From an uncultured Lachnospiraceae bacterium (lineage in GTDB: Bacteria; Bacillota; Clostridia; Lachnospirales; Lachnospiraceae): DNA of 5,622 bases. The translations under genes were made by a program, and so were the position numbers. The stretch lies in contig CAMNQN010000208.1 in NCBI GenBank assembly GCA_946549155.1, positions 1-5,622 of the forward strand. The letters run 5' to 3'. Of the stretch, positions 1 through 5,152 are shown in pieces. Under the pieces are notes generated by a model. It ran no database searches and had not been told where the DNA came from. It was given only the letters and a program-made list of their open reading frames with translations. Position 1 is the stretch's first letter, and every line of letters starts with the position of its first letter.

Positions 1-45
1 TAATTCCAGTAAACACGTCCGGGGGGAGAAGGTGAGGTGAAGAAT

Positions 46-1461
46 ATGCGGATACTGGCGTTAGAGTCCAGCACCACATCGGCCAAAGCCATGTTTTATG
101 ATACAGACTCAAAGGAGACGCGAGTTCGCACAATGGCCTATGGCCGGATGTATGAGGATGAAGTGTTGCATAATCCGGAGACGGTTTACGAAAAGACCAT
201 CGAAGCGGGGAGAACGGTTTTGGCCGGAGAGCAGGCGGATGTGGTTTCTCTTTGCAGTGCATGGCACAGTGTCTGCCTGTTTCATAGAGATATGACACCG
301 GCCACTCCTCTGTATCCCTGGTCCTATACCGGAGCTTCCGGTCTTTGCCAGAAGCTGAGGAAGGATGAACGGTACACGAAGCGGTACTATCACACCACTG
401 GCTGCATGGTAAACGCTACATACCCGTTTTTTAAGCTTCTTCTTTTGAAAGAACAGGGATATCGGTTGGAGGATTATTATATCATGGGGCAGGGGAGCTA
501 CAATACCTTTCGGTTGACCGGGGAGAGAGTGGTGACACAATGCATGGTATCGGGCAGCGGACTGCTGGATGTCCATCGCAGAACCTATGCTTCTGATTTA
601 TTGAGGGAGGCTGAAATTCCGGAGGAGAGCTTATCGGAATTAGTGGGCTATGAAAGAATATGTTCTTTGTCTGAAGACGGGGCGAAAGCCCTGGGATTGA
701 AGAAGGGTATTCCTGTGATTCCGGCCAATTCCGACGGTGGGCTGAATCAGGTAGGCGTTGGAGCGCTGGCAAAGGGAGTGCTGACCTTTTCTGTGGGAAC
801 CAGCGGAGCCATCCGTCTGACAACGCAGAAAGCGTTGATTCCAGAAAAACCAAGTACCTGGTGTTATTTATCACCCAAAGCTTATCTAAGCGGAGCAGCA
901 GTAGCAGGCTGCTGTAATTGCTTGGACTGGCTAAGGGAAAAGGTTGGAAACGGTATCTCTTATTCTGACCTGGAGTCAGGAGTTGAAGATACAATTGACA
1001 CCCCGGTTTTTCTTCCTTTTGTATTTGGCGAGAGATGTCCGGGTTGGGAGGATGAACGTGAGGGGGGCTTTTATGGATTGAGAGCCCATCATGGCGTGAA
1101 AGAAATGTACCGGGCGGTGCAGGAGGGTATCTTGTTTAATATATACCACTGTTACCAGATGCTGACCGAAGTCAACGAGGAGCCGACGAAAATCAAATTA
1201 TCGGGCGGTATCCTGAATTCTCCTTCCTGGGTGCAGATGTGTGCGGATATTTTTGACCGGGAGATGGAAGTGGACGAGGTTGCGCAGGGGTCTCTGATGG
1301 GTGCCGTCGTATTGGCCATGGATTTGATGGGTCTGATTAAAGCCGAGGAGTTTTCAGTGGAGCCCAGTCAGGTGATCCGGCCAAAACCGGAGCATGTCGG
1401 ATCATACCGGGAAAAGTTTCAGCGTTATTTGCGGTATTATTATCTGGAACAGCAGAAGTAA
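46..1461 (+). CDS. FGGY-family carbohydrate kinase, gluconokinase-like
   Basis: Cytoplasmic ATP-dependent sugar kinase of the FGGY family, probably acting on gluconate or a related sugar acid to give the 6-phosphate. Numbered from ATG 46 (471 aa, usual family length about 470-520), the FGGY N-domain starts with a phosphate-loop region ending TTSAK. AWHS (72-75) matches the AMHS segment of Bacillus GntK. The catalytic base is probably Asp230 in NSDGG. GTSGAIR (251-257) is typical of gluconokinases, followed by GERCPGW (328-334), GGFYGL, and the C-domain SGG (386-388) with a downstream W-Q-M-C-A-D-I-F helix. Two motifs deviate: ESST replaces the usual DxGT, and WSYTG replaces W-x-D-x-R. ATG 46 is preferred because GAGGTGA (34-40) lies 5 nt upstream. 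GTG 37, with GGGGAG 8 nt upstream, is an alternative adding three residues. Neighbouring gnd and eda favour a gluconate-type substrate, as in the Bacillus gntK-gntZ operon. Family is secure; substrate is inferred. Confidence 0.87.
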   Translation: MRILALESSTTSAKAMFYDTDSKETRVRTMAYGRMYEDEVLHNPETVYEKTIEAGRTVLAGEQADVVSLCSAWHSVCLFHRDMTPATPLYPWSYTGASGLCQKLRKDERYTKRYYHTTGCMVNATYPFFKLLLLKEQGYRLEDYYIMGQGSYNTFRLTGERVVTQCMVSGSGLLDVHRRTYASDLLREAEIPEESLSELVGYERICSLSEDGAKALGLKKGIPVIPANSDGGLNQVGVGALAKGVLTFSVGTSGAIRLTTQKALIPEKPSTWCYLSPKAYLSGAAVAGCCNCLDWLREKVGNGISYSDLESGVEDTIDTPVFLPFVFGERCPGWEDEREGGFYGLRAHHGVKEMYRAVQEGILFNIYHCYQMLTEVNEEPTKIKLSGGILNSPSWVQMCADIFDREMEVDEVAQGSLMGAVVLAMDLMGLIKAEEFSVEPSQVIRPKPEHVGSYREKFQRYLRYYYLEQQK

Positions 1462-1563
1462 CACGGGCGGTACAGCTGCAAAGTCCTGCCCTTAGGTCTG
1501 GCCAGCGCAGTGTGAACAGCAACATATAAAAAGCAGTTGTCGCTATAGTAAATGAGAAAAAGA

Positions 1564-1592
1564 TTGACAGCAGGCGGATTTATGTTTATGGT
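1564..1592 (+). promoter_or_regulatory. Candidate sigma-A promoter for eda
   Basis: A perfect -35 hexamer TTGACA (1564-1569) is followed after 17 nt by TATGGT (1587-1592), a 4/6 match to TATAAT. Transcription would begin near 1599 and give a leader of about 45 nt before the eda start at 1644. It lies in the 182-nt gap after the kinase gene, which suggests that eda, gnd and the dehydrogenase can be transcribed without the kinase. I see no convincing terminator between the kinase and this point, so read-through from the kinase gene is also possible. The weak -10 box limits confidence. Confidence 0.45.
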
Positions 1593-1629
1593 AGTATTGT
1601 AGGTACAAAGCTTTTTAACTATATGAAAC

Positions 1630-1635
1630 AGGAGG
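1630..1635 (+). promoter_or_regulatory. Ribosome binding site deciding the eda start
   Basis: AGGAGG with an 8-nt spacer to ATG 1644. It falls downstream of the alternative ATG at 1623, so it selects the shorter 208-aa protein over the 215-aa version. Confidence 0.85.
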
Positions 1636-1643
1636 ACAAAAAA

Positions 1644-2270
1644 ATGGTTGATGTTATGCAGCAGGTTGCTGAGAGAAAGATTGTTCCGGTGGTGAAGCTG
1701 GATCGGGTAGAGGATGCGAAACCCTTAGGCGAGGCTCTTTGCGAAGGCGGGCTTCCGGTGGCTGAGGTTACCTTCCGTACTGACGCGGCGGAGGAATCCA
1801 TCCGTGTTATGAAGAAGGCGTTCCCGGAGATGCTGGTGGGCGCTGGTACTGTGGTAAACGTAGAGCAGGCAAAGCGTGCGCTGGATGCAGGCGCTACCTT
1901 TATCGTTTCTCCGGGCTTCTCTGCGAAGGTAACAGAGTTTGCCCTGGATAATAATATTCCGGTATTTCCGGGCACCTGTACTCCTACGGAGGTTATGGCA
2001 GCCATGGAGTATGGTCTGAAGGTGGTAAAATTCTTCCCGGCGAAGCAGTACGGTGGCCTGGATACGATCAAGGCTTTAGCGGCTCCCTTCCCCTCCATGA
2101 AATTCATGCCCACCGGCGGCATCAGCGCGGCGAACATTCTGGATTTCCTGGCATTTGATAAGATCATTGCCTGCGGCGGAAGCTGGATGGTGAAGGATTC
2201 TTATGTAAAGGAAGGCAACTTTGCGGAGATCGTGAAGCTGACCAGAGAGGCAGTCGGCCTGGTAAAATAA
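1644..2270 (+). CDS. eda: 2-dehydro-3-deoxy-phosphogluconate (KDPG) / 4-hydroxy-2-oxoglutarate aldolase
   Basis: Class I aldolase of the Entner-Doudoroff pathway that cleaves KDPG to pyruvate and glyceraldehyde 3-phosphate. Many family members also act on 4-hydroxy-2-oxoglutarate. The 208-aa protein is a single (beta/alpha)8 barrel of normal length (E. coli Eda is 213 aa). Key residues are intact: Glu41 and Arg45 in AEVTFR, Thr69 in GAGTV, and Schiff-base Lys129 in VVKFFPA, all offset by four from E. coli Glu45, Arg49, Thr73 and Lys133. A phosphate-binding PTGGI segment and a late GGSWM follow. The start at 1644 is chosen because AGGAGG (1630-1635) sits 8 nt upstream; an in-frame ATG at 1623 would place that Shine-Dalgarno inside the gene and lacks its own. 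It lies 83 nt before gnd, in the same direction. No dehydratase (Edd) or KDG kinase is present here, so the KDPG source must lie elsewhere. Confidence 0.95.
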   Translation: MVDVMQQVAERKIVPVVKLDRVEDAKPLGEALCEGGLPVAEVTFRTDAAEESIRVMKKAFPEMLVGAGTVVNVEQAKRALDAGATFIVSPGFSAKVTEFALDNNIPVFPGTCTPTEVMAAMEYGLKVVKFFPAKQYGGLDTIKALAAPFPSMKFMPTGGISAANILDFLAFDKIIACGGSWMVKDSYVKEGNFAEIVKLTREAVGLVK

Positions 2271-2279
2271 AAAACGGTA

Positions 2280-2319
2280 TGCCCGCGGGGAACATCAGGA
2301 GGATGTGCTGCCGCGGGCA
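2280..2319 (+). other. GC-rich intergenic hairpin between eda and gnd, with AGGAGG in the apical loop
   Basis: A 9-bp perfect stem (2280-2288 with 2311-2319, GC-rich) encloses a small internal loop and a second 5-bp stem ACATC/GATGT (2292-2296 with 2302-2306), capped by loop AGGAG (2297-2301). No U-tract follows on the + strand, so it is not a standard intrinsic terminator for eda. On the opposite strand a T6 run follows after four bases, a poor terminator with no gene to serve. Likely roles, by inference, are protection or processing of the eda-gnd transcript, or partial attenuation before gnd. Confidence 0.6.
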
Positions 2320-2353
2320 GTTGTAAAAATGGAGTGCGGAAAGCGATACAGTT

Positions 2354-3748
2354 ATGAAAATGTGTGACATTGCGGTATATGGGCTGGGAGTGATGGGCAG
2401 CAGCCTGGCGAAAAATATGATTTCCCATGGATATACTGTGGCCGCTTACAGTAAGAGCGGGACAGAGCGTCAGCGTTTTTCGGCGGAGGGGCATAATGAT
2501 ACGGTTTGCTCTACCGCGGAGGAGATGGTGGCGAGCCTGAAATCACCCAGGTGCATTTTTCTTATGATCACAGCCGGAAAGCCGGTGGACATGGTGCTGG
2601 AGGAGCTGGCACCTCTTTTACAGCCGGGGGATGTGGTCATGGACGGAGGAAATTCTTACTATAAGGATACGCAGCGGCGCCTGGCATGGTGTGAGGAACG
2701 CGGCATCTGCTATCTGGGAGTAGGGGTTTCCGGCGGTGAGCGGGGAGCCCTGGAAGGGCCCAGTATGATGGCCGGCGGCAGTTTGGAAGGCTGGGAGAAG
2801 GCGGGAGGAATCCTGCAAACCATCGCGGCCCATGCGGAGGGGATACCCTGTTGCGCCTATATTGCGCCGGGAGGCGCGGGACATTTTGTGAAAATGGTGC
2901 ATAATGGCATGGAATACGCTATTTTGCAGCTGATCGCGGAGTCCTATCATTATATGCGGTTCGGGCTTGAACTTTCCCGGGATGAGACGCTGCGCTGCTT
3001 TGAGCAGTGGAAGCGGGAGGGGCTGGATTCCTATCTTATTGATATCAGCATTACGGTGCTGAAAAAGATGGATGAGGACGGAAGCCCTTTGGTGGAGAAA
3101 ATCCTGGATGTGGCAGAGCAGAAAGGGACAGGGAAGTGGACCCTGCTGGAGAGTATTGAGCGGGAAGTGTATATTCCCACGATCTACGAGGCGGTATCTG
3201 CCCGGAATTTTTCCAGAAAGAAGAAGCTGCGCAGCCAGGGATGCAGGCAGCTGTATTCCTCCGGAAAGCCGGCAAGACTGGAGCAGGCACCGGAGACTCT
3301 GGGAAATGCGCTTTTATTAGGTATTATCCTGAGCTACAGCCAGGGCATGGAGCTGATCGTTAAAGCATCGGAGATGGAGCAGTGGAATATTGACACTGCT
3401 GTGCTGGCGGATGTGTGGCGGGACGGCTGTATTATCCGCAGTCGTTTGCTGGGTGAGATCAGACAGGCGGAGATTTCTTCAGAGCGGCCTCTTTTGCTGG
3501 ATGAGATATTTTCCTACATAAAGGAGCTGGAGCCTGCTTTGCGTATTGTGAATGAAAGCGCGGTGGAGGCGGGAATCGCGTTGCCTGGACTGGCCAGCGC
3601 TCTTCATTATTACGATTATTACCGTATGGAACAGATGCCGGTGAATTTTATTCAGGCATTGAGGGACTGCTTCGGGGCACATACTTACAGACGGAAGGAT
3701 ATGGAAGGTGTTTTCCACACAAAGTGGGAGACGGATGAAAGGATATAA
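2354..3748 (+). CDS. gnd: 6-phosphogluconate dehydrogenase, decarboxylating
   Basis: Oxidatively decarboxylates 6-phosphogluconate to ribulose 5-phosphate and CO2 with reduction of NAD(P)+. At 464 aa it matches the usual homodimeric enzyme (about 468 aa). An N-terminal Rossmann domain carries GLGVMG (10-15). The substrate loop DGGNS is at 97-101, and SGGE at 126-129. The catalytic pair is Lys180 (GHFVK) and Glu187 (HNGMEY), offset by three from the classical Lys183/Glu190. Lys261 lies in GTGKW and Arg284 in VSAR. The C-terminal tail carries Arg437 and His443 in RDCFGAHTY, which reach into the partner subunit's site in known structures, then VFHTKW. Oddities are GxGxxG in place of the family's GxAxxG, SKS in place of NR(S/T) at 33-35, and SGGER in place of SGGEE. 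The start has only a weak GGAAAG (2338-2343); an in-frame stop at 2324 bars an upstream start, and ATG 2360 is the only close alternative. It is 21 nt from the next gene, so clearly co-transcribed with it. A kinase-6PGDH pairing resembles Bacillus gntK-gntZ. Confidence 0.95.
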   Translation: MKMCDIAVYGLGVMGSSLAKNMISHGYTVAAYSKSGTERQRFSAEGHNDTVCSTAEEMVASLKSPRCIFLMITAGKPVDMVLEELAPLLQPGDVVMDGGNSYYKDTQRRLAWCEERGICYLGVGVSGGERGALEGPSMMAGGSLEGWEKAGGILQTIAAHAEGIPCCAYIAPGGAGHFVKMVHNGMEYAILQLIAESYHYMRFGLELSRDETLRCFEQWKREGLDSYLIDISITVLKKMDEDGSPLVEKILDVAEQKGTGKWTLLESIEREVYIPTIYEAVSARNFSRKKKLRSQGCRQLYSSGKPARLEQAPETLGNALLLGIILSYSQGMELIVKASEMEQWNIDTAVLADVWRDGCIIRSRLLGEIRQAEISSERPLLLDEIFSYIKELEPALRIVNESAVEAGIALPGLASALHYYDYYRMEQMPVNFIQALRDCFGAHTYRRKDMEGVFHTKWETDERI

Positions 3749-3769
3749 CAGAAATAGGAGGCAGATGAA

Positions 3770-4723
3770 ATGAGTTATAAGGTACTGGTAACTGCCCGTT
3801 CCTTCGGAAAAACAGATTCGAAGGCGACGGATCTTTTGAAGGCAAATGATTGTGTAGTGGTGAAGCTGGAAGCGGCCAATGGTCCCATCGAAGAACAGCT
3901 GAAAAAGGAGATCGTGGATGCGGATGCGGTGATCGCGGGTCTGGAGGATTATTCCCCGGAGCTGATTGCGTCAGCGAAAAATCTGAAGGTGATTTCCCGC
4001 TACGGTGTGGGATACGATAAGGTGGACCTGCAGGCGGCAAAGGACAATGATGTGGTAGTGGCCATCACTCCCGGTGCGAATGGTGATTCTGTGGCGGATT
4101 TGGCCATGGCTCTGATGCTGGATCTGGCGCGAAATGTGACCACGATGGACAATTCCATCAAGGCGAAGAATCAGAAGCGCCCCTCCGGCGTGGAGATGTG
4201 GCAGAAAACCCTGGGTATTATTGGTGCGGGCCGTATTGGCCAGGGCGTGGGGAAGCGGTGCCGCGGCTTTGACATGAAGATCCTCTGCTACGATATGTAT
4301 GAGAATGAAGCCTTTAAGCAGGAGACCGGTGCGCAGTACGTGGATTTGGATACGCTTCTTAAGGAGTCAGACTTTATCACCATTCATTCCCCGCTGACTC
4401 CGGAAACGAAAAATATGATCAGCACAGAGCAGTTTAAGATGATGAAAAAGGACGCCATCATCGTAAATACCGCCAGAGGCGGCATTGTGGATGAGGATGC
4501 TTTGTACGAGGCATTAAAGAGCGGAGAGATCCGTGGAGCCGGCCTGGACGCCACCGTGGACGAGCCGCCTTACAGCAGCCCGCTGCTGGAACTGGAAAAT
4601 TGTATTCTCACTCCGCATGCAGGGGCGGCCACCAAGGAAGCCAGCAGTAAGATGAGCTATATGGCGGCGGAAAATGCGCTGGAGGTGCTGAAAACCGGCG
4701 CCTGCAAATTTGCAGTAAAATAA
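3770..4723 (+). CDS. D-isomer-specific 2-hydroxyacid dehydrogenase (phosphoglycerate dehydrogenase-like, no ACT domain)
   Basis: NAD-dependent oxidoreductase interconverting a D-2-hydroxyacid and its 2-keto acid in the cytoplasm. The 317-aa protein has the family's split layout: a flavodoxin-like substrate domain (about 1-98 and 290-317) around a Rossmann domain. The dinucleotide loop is GAGRIG (152-157), with Asp175 in CYDMY at the end of the next strand, which favours NAD over NADP. The catalytic set is Arg236 in NTARGG, Glu265 in ATVDEPP and His283 in TPHAGA. The substrate-side loop RYGVGYD is at 77-83. It lacks the C-terminal regulatory ACT domain of many serine-pathway SerA enzymes. AGGAGG (3756-3761) lies 8 nt before the start. 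Automatic annotation would probably say phosphoglycerate dehydrogenase. Tight linkage to gnd, eda and a sugar-acid kinase makes a 2-keto-aldonate or 2-keto-6-phosphogluconate reductase (GhrB/KguD-like role) more likely, but that is inference; family is certain. Confidence 0.9.
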   Translation: MSYKVLVTARSFGKTDSKATDLLKANDCVVVKLEAANGPIEEQLKKEIVDADAVIAGLEDYSPELIASAKNLKVISRYGVGYDKVDLQAAKDNDVVVAITPGANGDSVADLAMALMLDLARNVTTMDNSIKAKNQKRPSGVEMWQKTLGIIGAGRIGQGVGKRCRGFDMKILCYDMYENEAFKQETGAQYVDLDTLLKESDFITIHSPLTPETKNMISTEQFKMMKKDAIIVNTARGGIVDEDALYEALKSGEIRGAGLDATVDEPPYSSPLLELENCILTPHAGAATKEASSKMSYMAAENALEVLKTGACKFAVK

Positions 4724-4738
4724 AAGTTCGCTTTTTTT
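4722..4738 (+). terminator. Weak intrinsic terminator-like hairpin after the 2-hydroxyacid dehydrogenase gene
   Basis: AAAAG (4722-4726) and CTTTT (4731-4735) pair around a TTCG tetraloop, and the T-run continues to 4738. The stem overlaps the stop codon and is only 5 bp and A/U-rich, so it would be inefficient alone. A second small hairpin follows directly (4740-4746 with 4753-4759), then another (about 4755-4764 with 4772-4782). The large inverted repeat downstream may help to stop or shield transcription. Confidence 0.4.
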
Positions 4739-4786
4739 GTTTCTGCGCTTCTGCGGAAATTGGATATTTGTTCCAAATTTTCTTGT

Positions 4787-4903
4787 GGGGCTGTTGCAAA
4801 ATGGCAGGGGAGCGTTACTGAATATCTAAGTGTACAGATGTCGGAAGGACTGGGTGAACACAGGATAGCAGTAACGCTCCCTCTGCCATTTTGTGACAGC
4901 TCC
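4787..4903. repeat. Long imperfect inverted repeat (117 nt), possible non-autonomous mobile or structural repeat element
   Basis: The left arm (4787-4820) and right arm (4869-4903) are inverted copies of about 34 nt. They share the perfect blocks CAAAATGGCAG and GGGAGCGTTACTG in inverse orientation, separated by a one-base bulge (T4882). The three other differences are all G-U wobbles if the + strand is transcribed and would be C-A mismatches on the other strand, so the RNA fold favours + strand transcription. The 48-nt centre adds pairings TATC/GATA (4823-4826 with 4864-4867) and GTGT/ACAC (4830-4833 with 4858-4861). It encodes no plausible protein. The arm edge resembles intergenic repeats I associate with Lachnospiraceae genomes, which is recollection only. 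It could be a MITE-like element, a strong bidirectional terminator or a transcript-end stabiliser. No obvious target-site duplication was seen. Confidence 0.7.
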
Positions 4904-5074
4904 TTTGCTTTTCCAGTGCAGTCTTATCGCCTATGCTTCAGAACAACAATATGAAAGCGGTGTGAAAATATGAAAGAAATATGAAAATAAGAAATGAGAG
5001 AAAACGAAATGCACAAAAAATAGAATAGAATATTGTGAAAAATAAATAAAAATAAGAAGCATTATAAAAATATA
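4904..5074. other. AT-rich non-coding upstream control region of the isomerase gene
   Basis: The first 40 or so bases are of mixed composition; from about 4945 the DNA is strongly A/T-rich, with frequent A-tracts and no credible gene on either strand. Short recurring words stand out: ATATGAAA at 4949, 4968 and 4979 (again at 5109 and 5151), and TGTGAAAAT-like words at 4961, 5034 and 5087. The region probably holds binding sites for regulators and curved DNA that supports the promoter at 5075. Function is inferred from composition and position. Confidence 0.5.
4952..4965 (+). promoter_or_regulatory. Upstream cre/LacI-family operator-like site
   Basis: TGAAAGCGGTGTGA matches the catabolite-responsive element pattern TGWAANCGNTNWCA at all defined positions but one (G for C near the end). 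It shares the 11-mer ATATGAAAGCG with the promoter-proximal site 160 bp downstream. It is less symmetric than that site and may be an auxiliary operator or a chance match. Confidence 0.35.
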
Positions 5075-5103
5075 TTGACAATAATTTGTGAAAATAGTAT
5101 TAT
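5075..5103 (+). promoter_or_regulatory. Strong sigma-A promoter for the RpiB-like isomerase gene
   Basis: Perfect -35 TTGACA (5075-5080), 17-nt spacer, and -10 TATTAT (5098-5103), a 5/6 match to TATAAT. Transcription should start near 5110, leaving a leader of about 43 nt. An operator-like palindrome lies right at the expected start, so this intrinsically strong promoter is probably kept off by a repressor. Confidence 0.85.
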
Positions 5104-5109
5104 GAAAAA

Positions 5110-5127
5110 TATGAAAGCGCTTTTATA
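5110..5127 (+). promoter_or_regulatory. cre/LacI-family operator overlapping the transcription start
   Basis: A near-perfect palindrome: central AAAGCGCTTT (5114-5123) is fully symmetric with a central CG, as in LacI/GalR-family operators, and the symmetry extends outward with one mismatch per side. TGAAAGCGCTTTTA (5112-5125) also fits the CcpA cre pattern with a single deviation (T for C). Placed at about +1 to +15 of the predicted promoter, binding would block initiation or early elongation. Whether CcpA or a local sugar-responsive LacI-type repressor binds cannot be decided from the sequence; no regulator gene is in the window. Confidence 0.65.
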
Positions 5128-5152
5128 CAATAAAGAAAGACAGGGGATAAAT

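Noticed and set aside
945..958. cre-like TGGAAACGGTATCT inside the kinase gene
   Set aside because: It deviates at two defined positions of the pattern, is deep inside coding sequence, and is expected by chance at this stringency.
1462..1563. Possible terminator or riboswitch after the kinase gene
   Set aside because: Short GGGC/GCCC and CTGGCCAG pairings exist, but there is no T-run, no long stem and no recognisable riboswitch core.
1623..1643. Upstream ATG giving a 215-aa Eda
   Set aside because: The AGGAGG lies between this ATG and the next one, at an ideal distance from ATG 1644, and the extra MKQEDKK is simply the translated ribosome binding site.
1619..2167. A 182-codon minus-strand open frame opposite eda
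   Set aside because: It is the antisense shadow of a strongly conserved aldolase, and its sequence has the serine/threonine-rich look of antisense translation. The same applies to the other minus-strand frames.
4702..4715. Perfect 14-nt palindrome CTGCAAATTTGCAG at the end of the dehydrogenase gene
   Set aside because: It lies within conserved-looking coding sequence, gives only a 5-bp stem, and is too far from the T-run to act as a terminator stem.
4760..4954. A 64-codon + strand open frame in the intergenic region
   Set aside because: It runs through the inverted repeat, has no ribosome binding site, and its translation shows no recognisable family or plausible composition.
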